DNA from: Ensifer adhaerens | GTDB lineage: Bacteria > Pseudomonadota > Alphaproteobacteria > Rhizobiales > Rhizobiaceae | Direction of reading: 5' to 3' | Assembly: GCF_028993555.1 (NCBI RefSeq) | Contig: NZ_CP118611.1 | Location: 676,001-740,000 of the forward strand | DNA length: 64,000 nt | Shown here: piece after piece, positions 26,136 to 35,498 of the stretch | Layout of the letters: each line of letters opens with the position of its first letter | How positions within the stretch are numbered: position 1 is the first letter of the stretch | Notes under the pieces: generated by a model | Seen by the model: only the letters and a program-made list of their open reading frames with translations | What the model was told of the DNA's origin: nothing | The model's database searches: none | Translations under genes and position numbers: made by a program

Positions 26136-26617
26136 TTATCGCTCTGCGAAAACTCATCTCTGATAGATTCCGTCACAGCTTCTGGCAGAGCGATGACGGG
26201 GCCGTGTTGACCGAAGCGCTGATTGCGGTGCCCTTCATTACGATATTCGCGGCCGGTATTCTCGAGTTCGGCAACATTTTCTGGGAGCGAATGCAGATTG
26301 ACGCCGGGCTTAGAGATGCGGGCCGCTACCTCGCGAGGTGTCGGCCGGATTCTGGGACCTACGACCCGACATGCGATGCGGCAACTGCAAAGATGATCGC
26401 GTTCTATGGGACGCAGAGCCCCGCCGCCGGCGCTACCTTACGCGTCAGCGGCTGGGGTCCCGACCTCGCCGATATCACGATCGTTCCCGTCGATGCCGAT
26501 GGCACGATCAGGGTGCAAACCTCACATGTCTATCAGAACTCGCCGATCTTTTCCTGGCTCGGTATCGATCAAATCACGATCAGCTCCTCCCACGAAGAGA
26601 GGTTTATCGGATGGTAG
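26132..26617 (+). CDS. tadE: TadE-like pseudopilin
   Basis: A 161-residue protein with a prepilin-like start: DDG followed by AVLTEALIAVPFI. The glycine cleavage site and glutamate at mature position 5 match the Flp/TadE family cut by CpaA. The hydrophobic helix continues into FAAGILEFGNIFWER, the conserved TadE block. The start overlaps the tadG stop, and the end overlaps the next pseudopilin gene by seven bases. It likely forms a minor pilus component or primer. Confidence 0.88.
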   Translation: MIIALRKLISDRFRHSFWQSDDGAVLTEALIAVPFITIFAAGILEFGNIFWERMQIDAGLRDAGRYLARCRPDSGTYDPTCDAATAKMIAFYGTQSPAAGATLRVSGWGPDLADITIVPVDADGTIRVQTSHVYQNSPIFSWLGIDQITISSSHEERFIGW

Positions 26618-27234
26618 CCCATCGACCGCCCGTCAACTTCTGGAAGGATCAGAACGGTGTGACACTCACCGAAGGGCTAATAACGCTACCGCTTGTACTT
26701 CTAGTGTTTGCGGCCTTCGTCGAGTTCGGTTACGCGATGTCGCAATGGAACCAGACCGTGAAGGCGCTGCAATTTGGTGCCCGTCTTGCCGCTGTGTCCG
26801 ATCCTCTTACTAGCGACTTCACCGAGGTTTTTCCGACCGATGCCGACAATCCTCTAAACAACGGCGACGCGACCCCGAACGACGCGGGGATATCATCCAC
26901 TTGCGGCCCGAACCTTGCCAATTGCAGCGGCGCATTGACCCGAATTGTCATGGGAAGCGACGGTATCTGCGGGGTGGTGGGAGACCCGAATCCGGGAATC
27001 TGCGATCTCAATTGGCGGATCCAGCCGGCAAACCTGGTGGTGACCTATCAGCGTTCGGGGCTCGGTTACTGGGGGCGGCCGAACGGACCGGTGCTGACCA
27101 TGCGGCTGGAAGTGCGCGACGTGACATTCGACTTGCCACTTCTCGGCGCTTTGCTGGGATTGGATCAGATCGAGGTACCCGCTCACGCGGTAACACTGAC
27201 CACGGAAGACCTCGAGACATGTTCAAGCTGCTGA
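26611..27234 (+). CDS. TadF-like second pseudopilin
   Basis: The true start is the ATG at 26611 (207 aa); the longer frame from 26338 is a shadow of tadE. The N-terminus has QNG followed by VTLTEGLITLPLVLLVFA, again with cleavage after glycine and glutamate at position 5. FVEFGYAMSQWNQTVKAL then matches the TadE/TadF fold. It is followed by a larger, cysteine-containing periplasmic domain. It should be processed by CpaA and pair with TadE. Confidence 0.85.
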   Translation: MVAHRPPVNFWKDQNGVTLTEGLITLPLVLLVFAAFVEFGYAMSQWNQTVKALQFGARLAAVSDPLTSDFTEVFPTDADNPLNNGDATPNDAGISSTCGPNLANCSGALTRIVMGSDGICGVVGDPNPGICDLNWRIQPANLVVTYQRSGLGYWGRPNGPVLTMRLEVRDVTFDLPLLGALLGLDQIEVPAHAVTLTTEDLETCSSC

Positions 27235-27262
27235 GTCCTTCAATATTGCGTGGGGGAGCGAG

Positions 27263-28405
27263 ATGACCGCACATATGAGCTTTGCAACCACCAACAAAAT
27301 CCTCGTTCTTTCCGACGACGCGGCGGCGGCCAGCCTGATGCTTGACACGTTCGGGTCGCTATCGCGTTATGAAGCGCACCACTTGGCACTAAGCACGCTT
27401 GCCGAGGCGGGGCGGGTGGATCCGACGCAGTTTAACCTGATCGTGCTCGACGTCGACTGCGGCGACATGCTCTGTCGGCCGGAGATTTTTGCGTTTCGTG
27501 CCAGCCATCGCAATATTCCGATGGTGATCGTTTCCGAGGTTCTGTCAGACGAACTAATGCGGCCGCTATTTCGGCTGAATGGTGACGACTGGCTGAAAAA
27601 GCCGCTCGAACGCCGTGCACTGATCGAGATGATCTCGACCCATGCGCCAGGCGTCGACGGGAACGAAAGTCGCGTTCATGCCATCGTTGCTGCCGTAGGC
27701 GGTGCTGGTGCGAGCGTCATTTCCTCGTCGCTTGCCCATCTGCTGGCGCAGCCGAGGAAAGGCGTCGCGCCACGTGTTGGTCTGTTCGATCTGGATTTCT
27801 CGTCCGGATCGCTCGGGTACTACCTCAACCTTCTCAACGACTACGATCTGAAGACCGTCATCGCCAATCCAGCGCGTGTCGATCTTGAATTCATCGATCT
27901 CGTACGCAAGCGTCACGCCGGTGGTTTCACGCTGCTGTCGTTCAAGCAACCGTCCGTTCTGCTCGAAGCCAAAGGAGCCGAGCTAGTGCTGCGCATGCTG
28001 GATGTCGCCGCCTTCGAGAGCGATCACTTGGTGATCGACGTTCCCTACTACGAAACCCCCTGGAAGGGCGAGGTGCTGGCCTCAGTCAACAGCGTTTCTA
28101 TCGTCACCGAAATGACGATTCCGGCACTCCATCAGGCTAAGGATCTTTTCGTGGATCTCGTGCGGCAGCGCGGCAATGCCGACTCGATCCAGGTGGTCAT
28201 CAACAAGTATCATACCAAGCTCTTCAGCCTCGGGGTGCGTCGCGAACAGGTAGACAAAGTGTTCAAGGATACGCATGCGCACATTATCCCATATGACTGG
28301 GACACGCTGAGCGAGGCGGTGAACCGCGGCGTTCTGCCCAACGAGGTCAATTCGCGCTCGCCCTTCTGCGGTGCCATCGGCAAGCTTGGAGCCCTCGTCA
28401 GATGA
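27263..28405 (+). CDS. cpaE: Tad pilus localisation protein CpaE/TadZ
   Basis: A 380-residue protein with an N-terminal receiver-like domain (ILVLSDDAAAAS, VLDVDCGD) and a C-terminal MinD/ParA-like ATPase domain. The P-loop is degenerate (AVGGAGASVISSS, without the usual lysine before Ser/Thr), as is usual for TadZ proteins. FDLDFSSGSLGYYLNL is the second conserved block. It positions the pilus machine at the cell pole. GGGGGAG precedes the start. Confidence 0.9.
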   Translation: MTAHMSFATTNKILVLSDDAAAASLMLDTFGSLSRYEAHHLALSTLAEAGRVDPTQFNLIVLDVDCGDMLCRPEIFAFRASHRNIPMVIVSEVLSDELMRPLFRLNGDDWLKKPLERRALIEMISTHAPGVDGNESRVHAIVAAVGGAGASVISSSLAHLLAQPRKGVAPRVGLFDLDFSSGSLGYYLNLLNDYDLKTVIANPARVDLEFIDLVRKRHAGGFTLLSFKQPSVLLEAKGAELVLRMLDVAAFESDHLVIDVPYYETPWKGEVLASVNSVSIVTEMTIPALHQAKDLFVDLVRQRGNADSIQVVINKYHTKLFSLGVRREQVDKVFKDTHAHIIPYDWDTLSEAVNRGVLPNEVNSRSPFCGAIGKLGALVR

Positions 28406-29010
28406 GGAAAAGCTTGCGCAGCAGCAGATCGATGGACCGGAGCAGCGCTGGCTTCGGTCGCGGTCGGCCGACGTGGGCCGTTTTGCTCCTGAGTGTGCTG
28501 GCGCTCACGCCGGCTGCGACCGGAACATCGGCGGGCGGGACGGTGCCGCGCAATCTCGGGCCGAAAACGAGCACGGTCGTAGCGATCGAGAAAAGATATC
28601 CCACCGGCACGATTGTCGTCGGCAGTAAAGAGCGGACGCTCGATCTCGTCATCTCAAGCAACCGGGCGATCCGTTATCGGATCGGCGTCGGCCGCGACGG
28701 TTTTCGTTGGAGCGGGGTGGTGAAGGTCGGGCGAAAGGCGGAATGGCCCGACTGGCGGCCGCCGGCTGAGATGAAGGCGCGCGCACCGGAACTGCCGGCG
28801 CTTGTGCCTCCTGGTCCGTTCAACCCGCTGGGCGCCCGCGGCATTTATTTATACCGGGGGAGCGCCGACACGCTTTATCGCATTCACGGAACGAACGAAC
28901 AGTCCACGGTCGGGCGGTTCGCGTCGTCAGGCTGTTTCCGCATGAGCAATGCCGACATCATCGATCTATACGAGCGGGTGAAGGTCGGAGCAACGGTGAT
29001 CGTCAAATAG
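28402..29010 (+). CDS. YkuD-type L,D-transpeptidase inside the Tad operon
   Basis: A 202-residue protein whose ATG overlaps the cpaE stop. A hydrophobic segment (WAVLLLSVLALTPAATG) serves as signal or anchor. The YkuD domain ends with H162 in HGT and the nucleophile C178 in SSGCFRM, the expected spacing for the catalytic pair. Such enzymes make 3-3 peptidoglycan cross-links or attach proteins to peptidoglycan. Its place between cpaE and cpaF, in one overlapping run, suggests wall remodelling or anchoring for the pilus; that role is inferred. Confidence 0.87.
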   Translation: MRKSLRSSRSMDRSSAGFGRGRPTWAVLLLSVLALTPAATGTSAGGTVPRNLGPKTSTVVAIEKRYPTGTIVVGSKERTLDLVISSNRAIRYRIGVGRDGFRWSGVVKVGRKAEWPDWRPPAEMKARAPELPALVPPGPFNPLGARGIYLYRGSADTLYRIHGTNEQSTVGRFASSGCFRMSNADIIDLYERVKVGATVIVK

Positions 29011-29029
29011 TCGAAGAAGGTAGCAAGCA

Positions 29030-30487
29030 ATGGCAACCGGGTTCATTGGTCGTTTCTACAAGCAGCAGCCGGCGGATGACGAGAACGTTGGAAAAGCGCC
29101 TGAGCCTGCCTTGATGCCAGTGGCGGAGACCGCGTCCATACCCAGTCCAGAGGCGGCAGGTGCTGCGGCAAGTGCCAGGCTGGAAGAGTCGCTCGGCCTC
29201 GACATGGTGGCGGAGCGTGTCAATCTGCATCGCTACTTGCTCGATCGCATCAACCTCGGCATTCTCGACACGATGGACGACGAGGAAATCGCCACCGAAA
29301 TCAGGCCGCTCGTCAAAGACTATATTCGGCGCAACAGTTTCCCGCTGAATGCTAAGGAAATCAACGACCTGATCCGTGACATCACCGACGAGATGCTCGG
29401 CCTCGGCCCAATTGAGCCCCTGCTGGCCGACGACTCCGTCGCCGATATCCTGATCAACGGCTACAACAGCGTCTATGTCGAACGGCGTGGCAAACTAGAA
29501 AACACGGCCGTACGCTTTAAAGACGAAGATCACCTGCTCCGTGTCATCAACAAGATCGTCTCTGCCGTCGGTCGCCGCGTGGACGAGTCGACGCCGCTCG
29601 TCGATGCGCGGTTGAAAGATGGATCGCGCGTCAACGTCGCCATCCGGCCGATCTCGGTCGACGGACCGCTGGTGTCGATCCGCAAGTTCACGCGCAAGCC
29701 ATTGACGTTGGAGCGCCTCGTCGAACACGGCGCAATGGCGAATGCGATGCGAATTCTCTTGAGCGCCGCGGTCAAGGGCCGAGTGTCGATGATCATCTCC
29801 GGTGGTACGGGTTCGGGAAAGACAACACTGCTCAATGCCCTTTCGTCGCAGATTTCCGTCGAGGAGCGCCTTATTACCATCGAAGACGCGGCCGAATTAC
29901 AGCTGCAGCAACCGCACGTCGGACGGCTGGAAACGAGGCCGCCAACGCTCGATGGCCGTAACGAAGTGCGTCAGCGCGAACTCCTCAAGAATGCCCTGCG
30001 TATGCGGCCAGATCGCATCATCGTCGGGGAGGTGCGCGGCGAAGAGGCCTTCGACATGTTGCAGGCGATGAACACCGGCCATGAAGGCTCGATGACAACA
30101 ATTCATGCAAACACACCTCGCGACGCCGTCGGCCGGCTCGAGCAGATGGTTGGGATGGCCGGCATGCCCATGTCGCAGCTCAGCATCCGCTCCCAGATCG
30201 CCTCGGCGATCACCATCATTGTTCAGGTCCAGCGTCTGAGCGACGGGAGCCGGAAAGTAGTGTCGATTTCCGAGATCACCGGCATGGAGGGCGAGGTGGT
30301 GCAGATGCAGGAGATCATGCGGTTCAGGCGCATTGCCACGAACGAAAGCGGCCGCATCCACGGCGAATTCCGAGCAACTGGCCTTCGTCCCCGCTTCGTG
30401 GAAGAGTTTGCCGAACTCGGGATCACTATACCCTCGGCGATCTTTGATCCGGGAAAACCGCTTCATGCGGGGGTGGTTGAATCATGA
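29030..30487 (+). CDS. cpaF: Pilus assembly ATPase CpaF/TadA
   Basis: A 485-residue secretion ATPase of the GspE/VirB11 superfamily. It shows Walker [10 protein letters not shown] (residues 258-266), an Asp box and Walker B region in [15 protein letters not shown], and the His box in [14 protein letters not shown]. The N-terminus is variable and proline-rich. It drives both extension and retraction in Tad systems. It overlaps tadB by four bases. Confidence 0.95.
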   Translation: MATGFIGRFYKQQPADDENVGKAPEPALMPVAETASIPSPEAAGAAASARLEESLGLDMVAERVNLHRYLLDRINLGILDTMDDEEIATEIRPLVKDYIRRNSFPLNAKEINDLIRDITDEMLGLGPIEPLLADDSVADILINGYNSVYVERRGKLENTAVRFKDEDHLLRVINKIVSAVGRRVDESTPLVDARLKDGSRVNVAIRPISVDGPLVSIRKFTRKPLTLERLVEHGAMANAMRILLSAAVKGRVSMIISGGTGSGKTTLLNALSSQISVEERLITIEDAAELQLQQPHVGRLETRPPTLDGRNEVRQRELLKNALRMRPDRIIVGEVRGEEAFDMLQAMNTGHEGSMTTIHANTPRDAVGRLEQMVGMAGMPMSQLSIRSQIASAITIIVQVQRLSDGSRKVVSISEITGMEGEVVQMQEIMRFRRIATNESGRIHGEFRATGLRPRFVEEFAELGITIPSAIFDPGKPLHAGVVES

Positions 30488-31437
30488 CGCTTCTGCTCCT
30501 CTACGCCGCCGTTTTCATCGCCGCGCTGATTTCGGTCGAGGCAGTATTGCGCAGCTACTTCCGCAAGTCTGAACGCCAGCGTGCCGTCAATGATCGGCTG
30601 AGCCTGCTTGATGTAAGCGAGGACCACCTCAAGACCTATCATGCGATGCTGAAGGCACGCGGCGCCGACGAAGACTGGCGATCATTGCCTTTTGTTCAAC
30701 GTCTTCGGCAGTACTATGCGCAGTCCGGTGTCAAGTTCGACGCCCAGCGCTTCGCCCTCTATGGGATCACCGGTGCAGTACTGGTTTGGCTCGCTGTTCA
30801 GTTCCTGGTCCCGACCACGCTCGTCCGCATACCGGTTTTTCTGCTGGTTTGTCTCGCCATTCCGATTGTTGTCGTTTGGCGCAAACGTGCGAACCGGATC
30901 CGCAAATTTACCCTCAAGCTTCCGGAAGCGCTCGACGTTGCCAATCGCAGCCTATCTGCGGGTCATCCGCTGCCGGCGGCAATCTCGCTCGTAGCGCGCG
31001 AAATACCCGATCCGGTTGGAACGGAATTTGGCCTGCTCTCGGATGAGTTGACTTATGGCACCACCTTGGATCACGCCCTCATCAATCTCAGTCAACGCGT
31101 TGGGGCGGAAGATTTGAACCTGCTGGCGATCGCCTTGAGCGTCCAGGCGGGCACGGGCGGCAATTTGGTCGAAATCCTTCAAAATCTCTCGAAGACCCTG
31201 CGTGATCGCACTATGCTGAAGGCCAAGGTCAAAGCGATTTCCTCCGAAGGGCGTATCACCGCGATTTTCATGTCGGTCTATCCGTTCCTTCTCTACGCGC
31301 TGATCAAGGCGCTCGCACCGACTTACTTTGATCCCGTCTGGGCAAGTGGCCACGGCACGACCATCGTCGCCGTCCTCGTTGCCATCATGGCGGTGGGCAA
31401 CGTCATTCTCTACAAGATGGTCAATTTCGAATACTGA
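30484..31437 (+). CDS. tadB: Tad platform protein TadB (CpaG)
   Basis: A 317-residue inner-membrane protein with an N-terminal hydrophobic segment, a central pair of spans, and a cytoplasmic T2SF domain (LSAGHPLPAAISLVAREIP, VQAGTGGNLVEIL). It ends with two further spans. Together with TadC it forms the platform acted on by CpaF. Its start overlaps cpaF, and tadC begins seven bases after its stop. Confidence 0.92.
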   Translation: MTLLLLYAAVFIAALISVEAVLRSYFRKSERQRAVNDRLSLLDVSEDHLKTYHAMLKARGADEDWRSLPFVQRLRQYYAQSGVKFDAQRFALYGITGAVLVWLAVQFLVPTTLVRIPVFLLVCLAIPIVVVWRKRANRIRKFTLKLPEALDVANRSLSAGHPLPAAISLVAREIPDPVGTEFGLLSDELTYGTTLDHALINLSQRVGAEDLNLLAIALSVQAGTGGNLVEILQNLSKTLRDRTMLKAKVKAISSEGRITAIFMSVYPFLLYALIKALAPTYFDPVWASGHGTTIVAVLVAIMAVGNVILYKMVNFEY

Positions 31438-31444
31438 GGCCGCC

Positions 31445-32389
31445 ATGGGCGAGTTGGAAATCTACATCGTCGTCTTCGTCGCGGTTATGATATTCTCCGT
31501 CGTTATTTCGGAGATGGTATTACGCCGACGCGCTGTCGGCGCCCGATTGTCGGAGACGGCTGCAAAGGGAGGTGGCGACGATTTCCAGCTCGGAGATGGC
31601 ACCTTTGGCGACCTCGGGGAGGCGGAGAACCGCCTCATCCGCCGTTACTTCGAAATCACCCGTCGAGACCAAAATGCCAATTCAACACAGAACCGGCTGA
31701 TCCGGGCGGGATATTTCGGTGCCACAGCGGTTACCGTGTTTCAAGCGGTGCGTGCAATCCTCTGCGGTGTGGTGATGGTGGGCGGTGCGTGGACCCTAAA
31801 CCGCTTCGTCCCCGAGATGTCGGGGCTTGCGGTTTTGCTCGCGGCGATGATCGTGACGGGGGTCGCGTTCGTACTCGTCAATATCTACATCGACCGGCGT
31901 GGCGACGCCAAGGAACGGGAATACCGACGGCTCTTTCCCGATTTCATGGACATGCTGATCGTATGCCTTGACGCAGGCATGAGCATCGAGGCGGCGGCGA
32001 ACCGTGTCGCCCGGGAATTCGTCCAGAAGCGTCAGGATTTTGGCCTGCACCTCTCGATTATGATGCTGGAGGTGCGCGGCGGCCGCCGTCTGCGCGAAGC
32101 CCTGATCAATCTGGCAACACGCTTGCGAATTGATGAAGCGCGCGCTCTTGCCGTACTCTTCCGTCAGTCGGAGGAGCTTGGAACGAGCGTTACCCAGGCG
32201 CTACGTGTCTACAGCAAGGAAATGCGTGATCTCAGGATCGTGCGGGCCGAGGAGAAGGCCAATGCTCTGCCGATCAAGATGCTGTTGCCACTCGGTGCCT
32301 TTCTGTTTCCCGTCAGTCTCATCATCGTACTCGCCCCGATCGTACTTCGCGTTCTTGGCATTCTCACCGGTTTGAAGCCCGGTGGCTAG
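31445..32389 (+). CDS. tadC: Tad platform protein TadC (CpaH)
   Basis: The ATG at 31445 (314 aa) is chosen; the longer frame overlaps tadB. Like TadB it has membrane spans flanking a T2SF domain, with FPDFMDMLIVCLDAGMSIE and FRQSEELGTSVTQALRVYS, which are conserved in TadC proteins. It completes the core export platform. The AAA+ ATPase gene follows after 17 bp, so the operon continues. Confidence 0.92.
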   Translation: MGELEIYIVVFVAVMIFSVVISEMVLRRRAVGARLSETAAKGGGDDFQLGDGTFGDLGEAENRLIRRYFEITRRDQNANSTQNRLIRAGYFGATAVTVFQAVRAILCGVVMVGGAWTLNRFVPEMSGLAVLLAAMIVTGVAFVLVNIYIDRRGDAKEREYRRLFPDFMDMLIVCLDAGMSIEAAANRVAREFVQKRQDFGLHLSIMMLEVRGGRRLREALINLATRLRIDEARALAVLFRQSEELGTSVTQALRVYSKEMRDLRIVRAEEKANALPIKMLLPLGAFLFPVSLIIVLAPIVLRVLGILTGLKPGG

Positions 32390-32406
32390 GTAGGAGTAAG
32401 GCCGCC

Positions 32407-33711
32407 ATGCAGTATTCGCCCAGCCAGGACCGGGAAGATTTCGCCCTCGTTCTTGATCCGCGCATGCCGGTGGCACCGCTGAGTCACGAAGACACCGGGT
32501 TGGATCTGTCGTTCCTATTGCGGCTTGCCGCGAAATGCGCAACCGAGCAGGATACGGTTACGGCTTCGTATCTTTCCGACCGAATGAAGCTTTCGAAGGT
32601 GCTGACGAACAGTCTCATCAAGGAGCTGGTAAAGCTGTCCTATCTCGAGGCGAGAGGCCTTGCCGGCGAAGATGTCAAATCCGACATTCGCTATGCGCTC
32701 TCGATCAAGGGGCTGGATTATGCGCAGGTGGCCCTGCGGCAGTCGGAGTATATCGGCCCGACCCCGGTGTCGCTCGACGCTTTTTGTCGCCAGATCGGCT
32801 TGCAGTCCATCCATCATGAACGCGTTACCCATGAACGACTGATCCGAAGCCTGGACGGGTTGGTTCTGTCACCGGCTCTGGTTGAAAAGCTGGGACCGGC
32901 GGTCAATTCGGGCCGTTCCATCCTTCTTTATGGTCCGCCCGGCAACGGCAAGACCAGCATTGCCGAGCGGACTTCCGAGCTGTTCACCCAGACGATCTGG
33001 GTCCCCTACGCCATAGAAGTCGGCGGATACGTCATTAGCTTCTACGACGAAGCCACGCACCAGCCTGCGCATGGGCCGGCCACAAGGCCGCATCCGAAAT
33101 CCGACCGGCGATGGGTGGAATGCCGTCGGCCGGTCATCAAGACCGGTGGCGAACTCACACTCGAGCTGCTGGACCTGACGCACAACCCGGGAGCCAACGT
33201 CTACGAAGCGCCGGTACACCTAAAGGCGTCGGGCGGTGTCTTCATCATCGACGATTTTGGACGCCAGCAGGACCGACCACAAGCGCTCATCAACCGCTGG
33301 ATTGTTCCGCTCGAGCGTGGCTACGATTTCCTCACATTGCACACCGGCAAGAAATTCAAAGTGCCGTTCGATGAGCTCGTCGTCTTTTCTACCAACATTC
33401 CCCCGCGGGAGCTTTCCGATGAAGCCGGCCTGCGGCGCCTCAAATATAAGATATTTGTGAATAACCCGTCGCGGGATGAATATGTTCGCATCTTCGAGTC
33501 CTACGCGCGCGTGGCCGCGATACAGTTGATCGGTGCTGATTTGCACTTGTTCTATGACCGAAAGTACCGAGGGGATACCTTGGCGTCCTGTTATCATCCC
33601 AAATACCTCCTGGATTTCATTTCCTCCTATTGCGAGTTCAACGACCTGCCGAAGATCGCGTCGCTGGAGATGCTGGACCGGGCTTGGGGAGGGGTGTTCA
33701 CATTGGATTGA
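32407..33711 (+). CDS. AAA+ ATPase linked to the Tad locus
   Basis: A 434-residue protein. Residues about 35-110 resemble a winged-helix module (SYLSDRMKLSKVLTNSLIKE). The AAA+ core has Walker A GPPGNGKTS (176-184), Walker B FIIDDF (279-284) and a sensor-like FSTN, and the C-terminus is helical. It is not one of the classical Tad proteins, but it follows tadC directly in the same orientation. It could remodel or regulate the pilus machine or a gene product of the operon. The exact role is unknown. Confidence 0.75.
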   Translation: MQYSPSQDREDFALVLDPRMPVAPLSHEDTGLDLSFLLRLAAKCATEQDTVTASYLSDRMKLSKVLTNSLIKELVKLSYLEARGLAGEDVKSDIRYALSIKGLDYAQVALRQSEYIGPTPVSLDAFCRQIGLQSIHHERVTHERLIRSLDGLVLSPALVEKLGPAVNSGRSILLYGPPGNGKTSIAERTSELFTQTIWVPYAIEVGGYVISFYDEATHQPAHGPATRPHPKSDRRWVECRRPVIKTGGELTLELLDLTHNPGANVYEAPVHLKASGGVFIIDDFGRQQDRPQALINRWIVPLERGYDFLTLHTGKKFKVPFDELVVFSTNIPPRELSDEAGLRRLKYKIFVNNPSRDEYVRIFESYARVAAIQLIGADLHLFYDRKYRGDTLASCYHPKYLLDFISSYCEFNDLPKIASLEMLDRAWGGVFTLD

Positions 33712-33732
33712 GGCCGGACATTAAGCCGGCCT
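33711..33732 (+). terminator. Weak hairpin at the end of the main Tad operon
   Basis: AGGCCGG and CCGGCCT form a 7-bp stem around eight bases, starting at the stop codon of the AAA+ gene. No T-run follows, so it is at best a weak or Rho-assisted terminator. The 188 bp to the next gene hold nothing recognisable. Confidence 0.3.
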
Positions 33733-33920
33733 CGGCTGGGGCGGCGCAGTCTTGTTAAGGAATGCCTGAAATAATCTTATTGGGTGTCGATCGGCACGAA
33801 AGCCAAGCGCACCCAAAAGGAAGAGCACGCAAAGGAAGCGAGCGCGGTCCGGTGGGGCTGGTTCGGTTTCGGGGATACATAAAGATCAGGGCGGCTCAGT
33901 TTGGTGACGGAGGGAATTCG

Positions 33921-34502
33921 ATGACACATATTTCGAATATCGATGTCGAAATCGAGCCAGACATCGAATCGCGGAATAAGGAGCGCCGTGCGGAGGAGCC
34001 AAGCCGAACGAGGAGCATGCCGATCATCGCGCTGGCGCTCATGCTGCTGCCACTCAATGCCGGCATCCTGCTTTACACGGCAAAGAATGCCGCGGACGTC
34101 CGCGAAAGCCGCGAGACCCTGTCCGCGCTCAAACGCTCGATCGACGGACTGAAGCAGCAGATCAGCAAGCAGGCAGTAAACATCGCCAGCGGGGCGAAGG
34201 CCGACGAAATGGAAGCCGTCCGCAAATCCGTTGAAGAGCTCCAAAGAAATGTCGCAGATCTCGATGGTCGCATGACACCTAGCATGTTCGCATCCGACGG
34301 CGGCAGCATGATCATCAGCGCGCCAGGCAAGGAAGTGACCCAGCGTCTATCGCCATCCTCCTATTCCGTTTCCGCTCCTGAATCCGCCGTTGACGAGGTG
34401 CTTGCCGCAGCTGATCCGCAGGGCGGGGCCATCTCCAACCTACCGCGCTACGAGCGAACTGTTTCAGCGGATGGCAAGCTTGTTCTAAGAAAGGTGCGGT
34501 AA
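33921..34502 (+). CDS. Membrane-anchored coiled-coil protein of unknown function
   Basis: The ATG at 33921 follows GGAGGGA. The 193-residue product has a charged cytoplasmic N-terminus, one membrane span (IIALALMLLPLNAGILLYTA), and then a long heptad-rich helix (about residues 75-120) with repeated Leu/Val spacing, followed by a Ser/Ala-rich tail. No family was recognised. It lies between the AAA+ gene and the convergent tadD, so a role in pilus assembly or anchoring is possible but not shown. Confidence 0.7.
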   Translation: MTHISNIDVEIEPDIESRNKERRAEEPSRTRSMPIIALALMLLPLNAGILLYTAKNAADVRESRETLSALKRSIDGLKQQISKQAVNIASGAKADEMEAVRKSVEELQRNVADLDGRMTPSMFASDGGSMIISAPGKEVTQRLSPSSYSVSAPESAVDEVLAAADPQGGAISNLPRYERTVSADGKLVLRKVR

Positions 34503-34644
34503 GTCGAGCGCGCCTCGAACAGATTCTTGCTATGTGCAGGGAGGCGGCGCCCTCGCGTTTCGAATTCTCAGAAGAATATGCGTAAGCGTGGTCGCCCTCA
34601 TGCGGTTAGCCGCCGGGGGCTCCAAGCGAGGGGGCGAGAGCAAG

Positions 34645-35166
34645 TTACCGCTGAGCGTATTTGACGCTGTTCTTCATCAGCTCGAGATTCTTCGCCGTGG
34701 TCTCATTCGAGGGATCGATCTCATATGCTTTCAGGAAGTAGGTGCGCGCTCCGGGCAGGTCACCGCGTAGCAGGTGGGAATAGCCGATATTGTTGTAGTA
34801 GAGGGCCGTACCGCCGATCATTTTGGAGAGCTGCGCATAGGCGCGATCCGAAGTATCGAAGCGACCGACCATGTCGGAAGAGGCCGCAAACCCCAGCCAT
34901 GCGGCCGGGTCTCGCGGAAAGACTTCGACAGCCCGCTTGTAGATCGCGTAGGACTTTCCGTAGTTCTTCTCCTGGAACTGGAGCTTGCCCGTGGTCACCA
35001 GCTCATCGTCCTTGTAGAAGGCAACCGACGAATCATCATTGAGCGTTTTTGCGCTATCGCCAAAGGCAGCGACATCGTCGAGTGCGTCCGTTTGGCACCC
35101 GACGAGCATCAGCGCCCCTGCGAACAGTATCGTCATGCGGCTTGTTTTGCTCCGAGACATTTCCAT
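34645..35166 (-). CDS. tadD: TadD-like TPR lipoprotein
   Basis: A 173-residue lipoprotein on the reverse strand. The ATG at 35166 has GGGGGAA upstream. The signal ends in a lipobox (ALMLVGC). The mature protein has tetratricopeptide-like helices (YAIYKRAVEVFPRDPAAWLG and ALYYNNIGYSHLLRGDLPGA). TadD assists outer-membrane assembly of the Tad secretin. It is convergent with the coiled-coil gene and has its own promoter region to the right. Confidence 0.85.
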   Translation of the reverse strand: MEMSRSKTSRMTILFAGALMLVGCQTDALDDVAAFGDSAKTLNDDSSVAFYKDDELVTTGKLQFQEKNYGKSYAIYKRAVEVFPRDPAAWLGFAASSDMVGRFDTSDRAYAQLSKMIGGTALYYNNIGYSHLLRGDLPGARTYFLKAYEIDPSNETTAKNLELMKNSVKYAQR

Positions 35167-35498
35167 TGCGTTCCCCCAATTGCGGGTATCCTAGCCTCGC
35201 CGACGGATGAGCTCATCGGAAATCTTGCTGAAAAATAACTAATAAAGAGAGAATTGAATTTAAGAGTCGCAATAAAGAGACACATGCCTGACGACCGCTC
35301 CTGTGTGTATCCACAATTCCGCCTTTCAGTTCTGCTAATCAAGGGGTTAGAGCCGCCAGACGCCGGCCAGGACGGTCGCGCGAAGCCGCGAGATATTCCG
35401 GTCGACTCCGCAAATCGCGTAAGCCTCAATTAAGCATCATCTTATATTTTTTGTCTGACACGCCCATATCGGGTGGGCGGGGATGAAGGATTTGAGCC
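35167..35498. other. Intergenic stretch, no gene seen
   Basis: A 332-bp gap between tadD (reverse) and a small membrane-protein gene (forward). It is AT-richer around 35230-35280, as expected for promoters. A reverse open frame crossing it has no ribosome binding site and no recognisable content. Confidence 0.35.

Noticed and set aside
35340..35429. Possible tRNA-like or integrase-like remnant near 35340
   Set aside because: No cloverleaf could be drawn, and the peptide in the reverse frame has no integrase motif.
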